A DNA stretch of 64,000 nucleotides from Gliomastix tumulicola (lineage: Eukaryota; Ascomycota; Sordariomycetes; Hypocreales; Bionectriaceae). Below, piece by piece: positions 1 to 11,063 of this stretch (its first letter is position 1; each line of letters begins with the position of its first letter). The position numbers and the translations under genes were made by a program. The stretch covers positions 1,922,001-1,986,000 of the forward strand of contig BCHX01000001.1 in the NCBI GenBank assembly GCA_001599755.1, in the 5' to 3' direction. Under the pieces are notes generated by a model, which saw nothing but the letters and a program-made list of their open reading frames with translations, made no database searches and was not told where the DNA came from.

Positions 1-62
1 ACACACACACATAGCCACTCAGTTGATCCAGTCCAGGCAGAGGCGGAGGCAGAGGCAGAGGC
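1..62. repeat. Short simple repeats at window start
   Basis: The window opens with an AC dinucleotide run (1-13) and has a purine-rich tract of GAGGCG/GAGGCA units at about 39-62. Both lie in the 3' flank of RFC1; bases 1-213 show no gene. Confidence 0.6.
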
Positions 63-213
63 GTATGTAACTGGCGCCAGCTTTCTTCTAATCTCTACCT
101 GCCTGTAAACACAGATAATTTTTTCGACAATCATGACAAGCAACTTTCCCGCCAGACACATCCCCGTATCAAAACAATCATAGCTCCTAACCCCTAATTG
201 TACATATGCTCTA

Positions 214-3200
214 TCATTTCTTGCCCTTGCCCTTGGAAGCCGCAGCCTTCCCCTTGGCCCCCTTCTTGGGTTTCTCATCCCCATCACCGTCATCGTCCGC
301 TGCCTTCTTGGTCGCCTTCTTCGCTGGCTTCTTCTTGGGCTGCTTGATGTACTTGTCCTTCTTGAAGTCGATCTCGTCGTCTTCTTCTTTGGCATCAGCG
401 TCGGCCGCTTCTACGCCCTCGCCGTCGTCCTCCTCAATCGCCTCCTCTAGATCAGGAGCTTCCTTTGCTACTGATTTCGGAGCAACCACACTTGTGGCCT
501 TCATGAACGGAACCGGGTGGCTCATGGAGTTGTATCTGTATCAGTTCATGTCAGTGTTGGTCTAATCATCAATGTTTCGACTGGTGAGCACTTACGTCCT
601 GGTGAAGGCCGCCTTGACCTTGGAATCGATGCTGACTTTGCCCTCATCCATGTAGCCGACGCCAAGCTCCTGAATGGCGTCGAAATCGTCACGTGTGAGA
701 TAGTAGCTGTCCATCAGCTCGATCACGTCAGACACTGCCTCCGAGCCGTCGTTCTGCATCCGGTTGACGAGACGGTCCCAAAGGACTGGCAAGTACTCTT
801 GACGGACTTCGTTATGGTCGCCCGAAGACTTGAGTCGCATATGGGACTGGATTTCCCTGGTGAGCCGTCCAAGCTTGCCGTGCTTGCTGTTGTTTCCGAG
901 CCATGAGGTGAAATTCGAACCCAACAGTTGCCCTGAAATGAAGCTGGCTGGGCGAACTGTACTGAAGATTGCGTGAGTCGGCATGAGACTCCACTGCTGC
1001 TGAGACCCGTGGATCATCTTGTCTACCAAGTCACCGTCGCTGATGCTTTCAGCCGCCTGGTCAAACAGTTCCAAAGCCTTGAGTCGCTCTTCCCTTTTTG
1101 TGAATCCCTTCCCGTTCAGTAGAAGAGGTTTTGTTCGCAGGTAGTTCTCCTGAATCATGAGGAAGCTGAACTCGTGGTCGTTGAAATAGAGCTCGATCTT
1201 GTCGTTCAGTGTCGCTTTGCTGGCAGGGGTGAACAAGCCTCCGCCCAGCATCTTCTGGCAAATGTCCCACGGTTTCAGCACAATATGTTTCTCCCATGCT
1301 TTCGACATGGCCTTGCCCTGCTCAAAGTCCATGCTGGACTGGTCGAGCTTAGCCGTGGCAATCATGTTGATGATCTGGCGTATATCCTTGTTACTGCCTT
1401 CGATGAGTGAATCGATGACAGGTACAGGGAGCTTGAGGCCTTCTCTGTGGCAGATCGTCATGATGCGAGACCTGACCTGATCCACCGTCGGACGGTTGAA
1501 CCTGATGTCAAATGCAACATGGTCGAAGGGCTTCATCTTTTGTAGCTTGCGCTCGTTGCAGATGAGGATCAGAGGGACCTCTGTCTTCTTGCAGAACTTG
1601 GCCAAGGCACCCACGCCTCCTCGGTCACCTGCTGACATACCGTCGACCTCGTCCATGATGAGAACAATCTTCTTTTTCGTGCTGTCGACTTTCTTGCCGT
1701 CACCGGCAAAAAACCCTAGCAATGAAGTGTTGTTCATCACATCGGACACGCCCGCCTCGACTAACTTCTTGCTTCGGGTGTCACTGGCGTTGCTTTCAAT
1801 GACATCGTAGCCTTCTAGTTTCGCGGCGAGGTGAGCTGCTGTCGTTTTCCCGATGCCGGGCGGACCTGAGAGAATGACTGCTCGCTCGCCACCGAGGCCA
1901 TCAGCTCCACGCCGTTGGAAGTTGTACTTCTTGGATTTGGCCCAGTTCTTGAGCCAGTTTTGGATTTTCTCAACCTGGCCCTTGTTGCCGCAAATGTGAT
2001 TGAGTTGAGTCGGTGCGTACTTTGACGTCAAAAGCTGCGCGCTTGTCGCGGGGGGTGCTGGTCTGGCTGGACCACCTCGAGCAGCCGCTGCCTTGGCTGC
2101 CTTTGCTTGCTCTGCTACTTTAGCCTTCTCTTGTGCTTCCATCTCAGCTGCCTCTTTCAGTATCCTCTCTTCCTCGGCCTTCTTCTTCTCCTGTGCCTTT
2201 TGAGCACCCTTTCCAGATCCACCATAGGCAGGGAGCTTTCGAATGAGGTCAAAGAGACCGTTTTCGTCAATAGTCTTGATCCCCTGCGATTTAATCTTGG
2301 CCAGCTTACTCGGGCCGGCATCGTCACCAAGAACAACAAAGCTTGTTTTGCTGCTGGGCTGGCCGGTGACCTTTCCTCCGTATTTTTTCACGAGAACTTG
2401 GCCATCCTCTCGGCTGATGGTTTGCAACACGCCGGTGAAAACAAATGTGAGCCCACTTAGACATTCATCTTCGCCCTCAGGGAGCTCGGCAGCTCCAGCC
2501 GCAGGTTGAGCAGCCGCATTTCCTCCGCCCGCGGCTGATTTCCTCCAGTTGAACTTCGCAGCAGGGTCTGCAGGCGGTGGCGTCGGGGCCTTTACAGTTG
2601 TTACGCTGTCCAGGATATTCTGAATGTCTTCGTCTTCGGGTTCATCGGCCTTCTTGGCTCTCGGGGCTCGAGGTTTCGGTGCTGCCTTTTTTCGTGGCAC
2701 TTCCTCCTCGGACTCTTCTGTATCCTGTTCAGGGGACTTGCGCTTCTTTGCGGACGGCGCCTTCTTTGGTGTCGATTTGGTGTCGGGCTCAGCAGTCTTG
2801 CCCACAGAAGGCCGGCCTCGTGATGCTACTCGTTTTGGTTGTGGCAGCACCTCCTCCTCGGACTCGTCTTCCACGTATGCGTCATTCTTCCGCTTGCCGC
2901 GGCCCTTGATGTCGGCAGCAAAGATGTCATCCTCGTCCTCGTCTCCCTCATCCTTATACGCATCCTCATCGTCGTGGACCTTGTGTTCTTTATAGCTTTG
3001 GGTGGCCTTTCTTTTGGCGGGCGTGCTTGTTGTCGGAGCAGCGGCCGGCGGCTTAGTAGCAGCCGGTTTACGGGGACTTGATCGAACAGGCACTTCCTTC
3101 TTAATTTGTGGCTTCACATCGTCGTCGTTGCTTAATTTGACGGTCTTCGCTTTCTTGTTGGATGAGAAATGATCAGAGGATGTGAAGTAGTCGTCGGCCG

Positions 3201-3566
3201 AGATCGACACGCCCTTAGGTTCGCTATGAATATATATATTAGTAAAGGAGGATATGGGACAAATTAAGAAGCCACTGACGAGGATTTCTTAGCTGCTGGC
3301 TTGGGCGCTGGCTTCTTCGGTCTGTACGATGCTCGTTAGCCCGGAGTTGTAGGTCGGTCGTGTAAGTGAGTCCTTCACTCACTCAACTGGGGCTTCATCG
3401 TCGCTATCCTCGACAACTTTTCGACCCTCTGTTCTGGAATCAGTGATTTGCTCCGCGTACCAACGAGAGCATACATACTCGATCGCTTGGTGTCTGCAGG
3501 CTTGGGTGCAGGCTTGGCGGGGGGTGCTGCACCCTTTGGCCCAAAGAAAGACCGGATATCAGGCAT
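214..3566 (-). CDS. RFC1: Replication factor C large subunit (Rfc1)
   Basis: Largest subunit of the clamp loader that opens PCNA and places it on primer-template junctions in the nucleus. Five exons join in phase: 3566-3479, 3428-3383, 3321-3280, 3223-596, 535-214, giving about 1041 aa. The N-terminus (MPDIRSFFG) is the PIP-box-like start seen in Rfc1 of other fungi. A Lys/Glu-rich linker is followed by a BRCT domain (about residues 310-391), then the AAA+ core with Walker A GPPGIGKTT (about 510-519) and Walker B LIMDEVDGM (about 581). The RFC1 C-terminal domain follows. The last intron joins AAFTRT to YNSMSHPVPFMK, a conserved junction. The tail is acidic then Lys-rich, suggesting a nuclear localisation signal. 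The start was chosen for the PIP box and because upstream Met/Thr codons lack such conservation. Divergent from uL16m. Confidence 0.95.
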
Positions 3567-3746
3567 TGTGGTGTGAAGAACAGTTGGTTTCTGCTCCTTT
3601 TCTGGTGATTGAAATGTCTGATATCGTTCCTTATAAGGATCGCGCCAATGGTGCCTACTGAGGCGCGTGTGCCAGGCAGTCGTCCAGATTGTCAACTCGT
3701 CTTTGGAAATAAAGTGGAAGTGACGTGCATGAGCTTCCAGGCATCG

Positions 3747-3765
3747 ACGCGAATGTTACGCGAAA
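3747..3765. promoter_or_regulatory. Pair of ACGCGA(A) elements in the RFC1/uL16m divergent promoter
   Basis: ACGCGAA at 3747-3753 and ACGCGAAA at 3758-3765 lie 11 bp apart in the 357 bp between the two divergent start codons, about 180-200 bp upstream of RFC1. The cores resemble MluI cell-cycle box (ACGCGT) and SCB (CRCGAAA) sites, bound by MBF/SBF-type factors in fungi. The functional role is inferred. Confidence 0.45.
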
Positions 3766-3923
3766 GGCGTGACCCATTAAGAGTGCTCCACTCGGCAGGC
3801 AGCCTTAGTCAGCGTCGTCTTGAGGACTCCACTAGAAACGACCCGGAATTTTTGGGAGAATCAACATCGCTTCGGATTGCTGGTATCAGACTCGACGCTG
3901 GACAATCGCCCAATCCAGGCACA

Positions 3924-4767
3924 ATGGCGCCCTCCAGTACCTCGGCGCTCGCCAATGCACTCCAGTCCCTGAGGATAAGCGGCACATCATCTCTGCGACA
4001 GGCCCGACTGCCGATCCAGGCCTCTTCTGCGCTCCTGAATTCGACATGGCGAGCTCCTACGGCAAGGGCATTTTCGACGACCTCGCCCGCCCTGGGCAAC
4101 TGGCTCGAGCCCAACATCGACAGGAAGAAGAAGATGGCCAAGGGGCGGCCGCGCGTGCCGACGGGTGGCTCGACTAAGGGAACGACGGTGGTCTGGGGCG
4201 ACTATGGTCTGCGCATGGTTGACCACCACCGCAGGATCAGCGCAAAGCACCTCAAGATGGCCGAAGACACGATCAAGACGAGGCTTCGTGGCCAGAAATA
4301 TCGACTGTACAAGAGGAAATGCTGCAACATTGGTGTCTACGTTAGCGGTAACGACGTAAGTTTGCCAGCACTGAGAAACAGCTTGCTGTTATCCGGCCAA
4401 TTGTGGAGTGATTTTTTTCGGGTGCTGACAAGATACACAGATGCGAATGGGTAAAGGAAAGGGTTCCTTCGATCACTGGGCTACGAGGATGGCCGTCAGC
4501 CAGATTCTGTTCGAGCTCAGGGGCCAGGTGCACGAACAGGTCGTGCGAGATGCCTTCAGGTTGGCAGGAAACAAGCTCCCGGGTCAATGGGAGTTTGTCA
4601 AGAAGGGGGAGGCTCCTGTTGTTGGCATCACCAAGCTGGACGGCGTCACGTTGGAGGAGCTGAAGCGACCGAGGAGGGAGATTGCGCCTGCGGACCTGCT
4701 TCAGGCGTCTTCGCCTACCTCAGTCACCCAACCCGGCAGCAAGCCTGAGGCCTCAGGGTCCCCCTGA
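3924..4767 (+). CDS. MRPL16: Mitochondrial large ribosomal subunit protein uL16m
   Basis: Component of the mitochondrial large ribosomal subunit near the peptidyl transferase and tRNA-binding region. Two exons (3924-4355, 4441-4767) with a canonical GTAAGT..CAG intron give 252 aa. The first about 70 residues are Ser/Ala/Arg-rich with AFSTTSPALG, a typical mitochondrial import presequence. The uL16 core follows: RGQKYRLYKRKCCN, GNDMRMGKGKGSFDHWATR, ILFELRG and FRLAGNKLPGQWEFVKK. A short Ser/Pro-rich tail is extra to bacterial L16. The ATG at 3924 has ACAATGG context and starts the presequence. An open frame upstream to 3609 looks like leader. Lies between RFC1 (divergent) and RFC5 (same strand). 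Confidence 0.95.
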
Positions 4768-5281
4768 AGAGGGCAGCTCAACGCACTGAAAGATGCGGAG
4801 GCAAGCAGTCTCCTCTGTGTATAATAGATGGCCACTCCGAGGCCCTGTAAACACTTGAGATATCAGTATGACCGAGGAGGACCGACAAGAAGTCGTACTT
4901 TGTTCTCTACCTTGCTATCTACATGTATACCATTCTATTTTGTTGACCAAAACGACCTTCAGCATACAGGCAATGAGCTAAGGGTGAATATCATGAGGTA
5001 GCTTTCTCGACAAGGGAACTGCCAACGTGAAGAACATATGGACCTACTAGACAAAGATTAGAAGTACAAGCACACACGCCTTCAAATCTACTAGCCCTCT
5101 AAGCAGGAGCGGAAAAGCCATACAATATACGATTTTGAAGGGAAAGAAAGAAACCAATGGTGAGGAGTGCATTCAATTGCCCCGTGAGTTGTTAGAGAGG
5201 TCGAACAGGGTCTAATTATGGTGGACAGATGCCTGGAGAGATCCATAGCAGCCGTCTCCACTTTTACCAACCCAGCACTTT

Positions 5282-5297
5282 ACGCGACTCGACGCGT
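5282..5297. promoter_or_regulatory. MluI cell-cycle box pair upstream of RFC5
   Basis: ACGCGA at 5282-5287 and a perfect ACGCGT (within GACGCGTC) at 5292-5297 sit 10 bp apart, about 85-100 bp before the RFC5 start. The pair arrangement mirrors the one in the RFC1 promoter. MBF/DSC1 binding to ACGCGT drives S-phase genes in yeasts; its use here is inferred. Confidence 0.5.
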
Positions 5298-5301
5298 CCC
5301 C

Positions 5302-5373
5302 ATGAAATCATTCTTTGGGAATTTCACCTCCATCACCAGATACAACAATTTGCTTCGACATCCAGGAGAGTGA
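5302..5373 (+). other. Possible short upstream ORF in RFC5 leader
   Basis: An ATG at 5302 opens a 23-codon frame ending at TGA 5371-5373, eight bases before the RFC5 ATG. It matters only if transcription starts upstream of it, which the sequence cannot show; the MCB pair immediately 5' makes a downstream start equally likely. Confidence 0.25.
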
Positions 5374-5381
5374 CCATCAGA

Positions 5382-6584
5382 ATGGCATTGATCGTCGACA
5401 AGCACCGGCCGAGGTCGCTAGAGGCCCTCACCTATCACACTGACCTCTCAGAGCGTCTCAAGTCACTCGTATGACCTCTTAACCTCTTCATAGCCTACAC
5501 CCCCTCCATCCACATTCACAAACTGACACTCTCTTCCCTCCCGTCCAGGCACAAAGCGGCGACTTCCCACATTTACTCGTCTACGGGCCGTCCGGCGCTG
5601 GCAAGAAAACAAGAGTAGTAGCAACACTCAAGGAGCTCTACGGCCCCGGTGTAGAAAAGATCAAGATCGACGGCCGCGTCTTCCAGACGTCGAGCAACCG
5701 AAAACTCGAGTTCAACATCGTCGCCTCCATCTACCACCTCGAGATCACACCGTCCGACGTCGGCAACTATGACAGGGTGGTCATCCAGGACCTTCTCAAG
5801 GAGGTCGCGCAGACGCAGCAGGTCGACCAGTCGGCCAAGCAGCGCTTCAAGGTCGTCGTCATCAACGAAGCCGACCGCCTCACTAGAGATGCACAGGCAG
5901 CGCTGCGCCGGACGATGGAGAAGTACTCGCCGAATCTCAGGCTGATTCTCCTGGCAAACTCGACGGCCAACATTATCGCACCGATCCGGTCGAGAACGCT
6001 CCTGGTCAGGGTGGCGGCGCCCACGCACGAGGAGATTTGTGACGTCCTCGCCCAGTCTGCGAAGAAGCAGGGGTGGCCTTTAGTCAAGGGGCTACACCAG
6101 CGCATCGCAGAAGAGAGTGGACGAAACCTGAGAAGGGCACTGCTCATGTATGAGTCGGTTCATGCACAGAAGTAAGACGAAGCCACACTGGTGCGTTGTG
6201 AGAGAATCGTTGGACTAACACCCGTTTCCTTACAGTGAGAAAGTCACGGAAAAGACACCGATCCCACCCGCCGACTGGGAGGCTCTCATCGGCCTCATAG
6301 CCAAGGAGATTGTCGAGGAGCACACACCAGCCCGCATCCTCCAGGTGCGGTCGAAGCTCTACGACCTCCTGACGCACTGCATCCCGCCCACGACGATCCT
6401 CAAGACGCTGACGTTTAAGCTCCTGGCGCTGGTGGACGACGGCCTCAAGGGCGAGGTCATCCAGTGGTCGGCATTCTACGAGCATCGCATCAAGACGGGC
6501 ACCAAGGTGATCTTCCACCTGGAGGCGTTCGTGGCCAAGTTCATGAGGGTCCTCGAGATGTATCTGATGAGCATGGATATGTAA
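5382..6584 (+). CDS. RFC5: Replication factor C small subunit (yeast Rfc5 / human RFC3 type)
   Basis: Small AAA+ subunit of the clamp loader that partners Rfc1 in loading PCNA. Three exons (5382-5468, 5549-6171, 6236-6584) give 352 aa, the normal length. The protein starts MALIVDKHRPRSLEAL, the family hallmark. Walker A is GPSGAGKKT (42-50); the K-K-T form is typical of this subunit. ITPSDVGNYDRVVIQDLLKE is a signature of Rfc5. The Walker B region reads VVINEADRLT rather than a DExx ATPase box, consistent with Rfc5 being a poor ATPase. The IRSR arginine motif and the C-terminal collar (HLEAFVAKFMRVLE) are intact. Same strand as uL16m, 614 bp downstream of it, with its own promoter. Confidence 0.96.
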
Positions 6585-8612
6585 TTATGGGCATGGGATT
6601 GGGGAATGGCGTTGGTGGCTGTCGACGGTACAAATCTGGGATGTGATTTCTTTACCTACTAGTACGGGTCTATAGATACCCTCAGTCGGTAAATGCCAAA
6701 CTAGGAATGCTTCATTGCCATCCTTTGACGCCCACATGGCTTCCTTCAACTTGCCCTCGTCCGTTGTAGAGCCCCTTGCCAGCCCGCCACCCGGTTCTAC
6801 GGCAACAGAGGGAGCTTGCCCTTGCTGCGGCAAGAGATAGGAGCATCGCGGCCAGATGTTGGGACGGATATAAGGAGCAGCTGACAGTGCGGCACGCCAT
6901 CTGGCACCAGCCATCATCGATTACCCAGCACGGACGGCGGGGTTCGGGTCGCAGCCTAAGAGATGACATATCTTGGGCCAGAGATAGCGGCGATCTGCAG
7001 TGCAACGGTAGGGCTCAATCACAGGCATCCGTGGCACTCCCAGCACATGCCGACATGACAGGTGGTGGCATATGCTGGTGGACGGAAGCGTCGACGGCAG
7101 GGGAGAGGCGAGTGTGGCATTGGATCTTATCTGTCAGCCGGGGGAATCTGTCAGGAAGGCTGTCTGGAAGGAGTTTATCTCTCCCCTGGACAGCATGTAT
7201 CTGCGTTGAGGTGCCATTGCCACTGGAGGTCCGGGAGAGTGCCCGTCTGGGTAGGTGACCTGGACCTGCTGGAGGGCTGGCGAATTCCAAATCGCGGATT
7301 TCAGATAAGACGGGTCAATTCGGTTGTTCAGCCGGATGTTTCGGCCTAGCGCCTCTCGAGCCGTGGCTGTCAGTGGGCGTGGAGTGCCGGGGCAAAGGAG
7401 CAATTCAGAGCCGTCAGTGGACGAGGCTCAGGCGAGCCCCCACTGGAGATTGGTGGTTTTGCCCCTCCATCCAAGGGTCCTCCCGTAAGACAGCCCTAGA
7501 AGCTCCTGGAGGGGCTCCCTGGAGACAAGGATGATGGACAGGTACAGGTATGTACAGGACCCCACGGCCAGCCTCCGCCAGCAACACAGAGTCATCATCC
7601 AGCCCAGCACTGGCATGGCGAGGGCGGGCAAGCCACGTTGAGATATGGGCCGAATGCACCGTTGTCTGCAACGGCCTGCCATTCCGTGGCGTTGCCACAT
7701 GTCGTTACGTGCACGCGCATTGCATATCGGAGCGAGCGTGGCATGCATGCGGCGTGATGGCTTGCTGCGACACCGGCTGTACCTGGCTGGGATAGATACG
7801 GCTGTACTCATGGATGGGCAGGATAGCTGTGAGGTACAAGCTGACAGTCACGGAGGTGCCTCCTTTCTCGAGCGAGTGGCCACCACTGCTGCATCGGCCG
7901 GGTCTACTAGTAGCAGCAGGTGGTAGTCCGTAGTCCGTAGTCCGTAGTCAAGACTGGCCAGGACTGTCACCATGCGCGATTCAACATAAAAGTATCGCAG
8001 TCGGCTCCCTTGCTCCCCTGCTCCCTTCCCCCGTGCTTCCGTTCCCGTGCTATCCAGCCGTTGAGTGATATACTACGGCCTTACTTATAAGATATAGCTT
8101 CACTCCTAGTCTCGAACCTGCCCAACCTTATTAGTTATTACTCCCTTCACCCATTCCCCTCCTCGACCCGTCTTCGCCTCGCGCTGGACATCTGCGCATC
8201 GCCGCCGCGTATAAGACCCCCAACCCATCCGCCGTCCCATCCACTGTAACGTCTTCCAAGCCCTTGGTAGCCAGTCCGACTTGCACTGACACACCCCTCC
8301 AAGAGACCGCCTGCAAGCCCTGCCCCTGCCAGCTGTGGCTACCCCGCATTGATTGCCCCAACAGCTTCGACAACCCCTGAAGGATCCCAGAGCAGACGAC
8401 AGGAAAAGAGGGAGGAAAATCGAAGGGAAAAAGAAGGAAGGACCACCTCGGAGCTGCCCCGCGATCATCCATCGTCGACCCCCGTTACATTCGCCCAGCC
8501 TTTTTTTCCTCGTTGCGCGACTCTCCCTCGAATACCCAGCGACTATCCTGCCGCGGGGAGCTTCGTCTTTTCGAGCCCACACGAGCCGAGGCCGTTCGAA
8601 CACGCGACCACA
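6585..8612. other. Intergenic region and probable long ACS promoter/leader
   Basis: About 2 kb without a supported gene. It holds the RFC5 3' flank and the upstream region of acetyl-CoA synthetase. The last 500 bp are C/T-rich (8010-8330) as in many fungal leaders. Open frames here are short, show no domain and use non-ATG starts, so none is called. Confidence 0.6.
7924..7949. repeat. Tandem TAGTCCG heptamer
   Basis: The 7-bp unit TAGTCCG is repeated about 3.6 times in the upstream region of acetyl-CoA synthetase, followed by TAGTCA. Confidence 0.8.
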
Positions 8613-11063
8613 ATGGCGGACGCCGTACAGGATCACCCGGCCAAGGTCGTCGCCGAGGCTCATGGAGTTGACACGTTCCGTAAGCCCACGCACCGAGATG
8701 AGCTGCGATGGATGGCTGAGACGGCCAATCCGGCGTCGTGATCGCAATTGCTGACCGTTGGAATCTTTTGTCGCATAGATCCCCCAGAGAAGATGCTTGC
8801 CAGTATGCTGAAGCCCGACTCCCCCTCCCCCTCCCGATACCGGTGGCTAATGCTGACACCCATTTACAGAGCATCCCAGCAAGCCTCATCTTGCCAGTGA
8901 GTCGCGCCCCATCCACCTCCCTGCGCCAGGATCCCCAGCGTCGAGTCCCGCGACGGAATAGCGACTGACAGTTACCTCCAATTCAGGCCTAGAAGAGTAC
9001 CAGCAGCTGTACAAGGAATCGATCACAGAGCCGCACAAGTTCTGGGCCCGCCAGGCACGAGAGCTCCTCTCATGGACACGAGACTTCCAGACCGTCTACC
9101 ACGGCTCGCTGGAGACGGGCGACAGCGCCTGGTTCATCGAGGGCCAGCTCAATGCCTCGTACAACTGCGTCGATCGACACGCCTTCAAGGACCCCAACCG
9201 CGTTGCCATCATCTACGAGGCCGACGAGCCCGAGGACGGCCGCAATGTCACATACGGTGAGCTCCTCAAGCAGGTCTCCAAGACCGCCTGGGTGCTCAAG
9301 CAGATGGGCGTCCGTAAGGGCGACACCGTGGCCATCTACCTCCCCATGATCCCCGAGGCCATCGTGGCCATCCTCGCCTGCGTCCGCATCGGCGCCGTCC
9401 ACTCGGTCGTCTTCGCCGGCTTCTCCTCCGACTCCCTGCGCGACCGAGTCCTCGACGCACAGTCCAAGGTCGTCATCACCAGCGACGAGGGAAAGCGTGG
9501 AGGCAAGCTTATTGGCACCAAGAAGATCGTGGACGATGCCCTGAAGCAGTGCCCCGATGTCTCCCATGTCCTGGTCTACAAGCGCACCGGCGCTGAGATC
9601 CCCTGGACCGAGGGCCGTGACTGGTGGTGGCACGACGAGGTCGAGAAGTGGCCCGCCTACTACCCTCCCGAGACTGTCAACTCGGAAGACCCTCTCTTCC
9701 TCCTCTACACATCCGGCTCCACGGGCAAGCCTAAGGGCGTTATGCACACCACGGCCGGATACCTGCTCGGATGCGCCATGACGGGCAAGTACGTATTCGA
9801 CATTCACGACGGCGATCGCTACTTCTGTGGTGGTGACGTCGGCTGGATCACTGGCCATTCGTACGTCGTGTACGCTCCCCTGCTCCTCGGTGTGACCACC
9901 GTCGTCTTCGAGGGTACGCCGGCCTACCCCAACTTCTCAAGATACTGGGACATCATCGCCAAGCACAACGTGACCCAGTTCTACGTCGCGCCAACTGCCC
10001 TTCGTCTGCTCAAGCGCGCAGGCGACGAGCATGTCAAGGCTGACATGAAGCATCTCCGTGTGCTTGGTTCCGTCGGCGAGCCTATCGCCGCTGAGATCTG
10101 GAAGTGGTACTTCGAGGTTGTCGGAAAGGAGGAGGCGCACATTGTCGATGTGAGTAAAACATACCCTGTAGACAAGCCACGAATGCGCATTAGCTAACGA
10201 TGACCCAGACATACTGGCAAACCGAGACGGGCTCCAACGTCATCTGCCCTCTGGCCGGTGTCACTCCCACCAAGCCAGGCAGTGCCTCGTTCCCCTTCTT
10301 CGGTGTTGAGCCCGCCCTGATTGACCCCGTCACCGGAGAGGAGATTCACGGAAACGACGTCGAGGGTGTACTAGCTTTCAAGCAGGCCTGGCCTAGCATG
10401 GCCCGCACCGTCCATGGTGCGCACAAGCGATACATGGACACGTACCTGAACGTGTACAAGGGCTACTACGTGAGTTCACTGACACGCTTCCTTTAGTGCC
10501 AGTTAGTGTACTGACTTTTGTACTAGTTCACTGGTGACGGTGCTGGCCGAGACCATGAGGGCTTCTACTGGATTCGGGGCCGCGTTGACGATGTTGTCAA
10601 CGTTAGTGGCCACCGTCTATCCACCTCGGAGATCGAGGCTGCGCTCATTGAGCATCACTTTGTCGCTGAGGCGGCCGTCGTCGGTGTGGCCGACGAGCTC
10701 ACCGGCCAGGCTGTTGCCGCGTTTGTCGCCCTCAAGGATAACCAGGAGGCCAGCGACGCCCTGCGCAAGGAGCTGATTATGCAGGTGCGCCGGAGCATTG
10801 GTCCTTTTGCTGCGCCCAAGACGGTGCATATCGTGCCCGACCTTCCCAAGACACGGAGTGGCAAGATTATGCGCCGTATCTTGAGAAAGATCCTGGCTGG
10901 TGAGGAGGACCAGCTGGGCGATATCACAGCAGTAAGTACCAAGACTTACGTTAACCACAACTCGCCTTGGGTACTGTAGATTGCTAACCCAACGCTCGCT
11001 CAGCTGTCCGACCCGTCCATCGTGGAGAAGATCCTGGCCATCGTCCACGCGTCAAAGAAGTGA
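8613..11063 (+). CDS. facA: Acetyl-CoA synthetase (acetate-CoA ligase)
   Basis: Converts acetate, ATP and CoA to acetyl-CoA, needed for growth on acetate and for histone acetylation. Seven exons (8613-8679, 8779-8802, 8870-8896, 8987-10149, 10209-10469, 10527-10931, 11004-11063) give 668 aa. Exons 2 and 3 are only 24 and 27 nt but restore the conserved HPPEK...KPHLASLEEYQQLY N-terminus. The AMP-binding P-loop TSGSTGKPKG begins near residue 282, followed by YWQTETG and the hinge DGAGRDHEGFYWIRGRVDD. The C-terminal domain carries TRSGKIMRR with the catalytic, acetylation-sensitive lysine at about 627. No targeting peptide is evident, so cytosol/nucleus is likely. The gene corresponds to facA of Aspergillus and acu-5 of Neurospora. 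All key motifs are intact. Confidence 0.97.
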
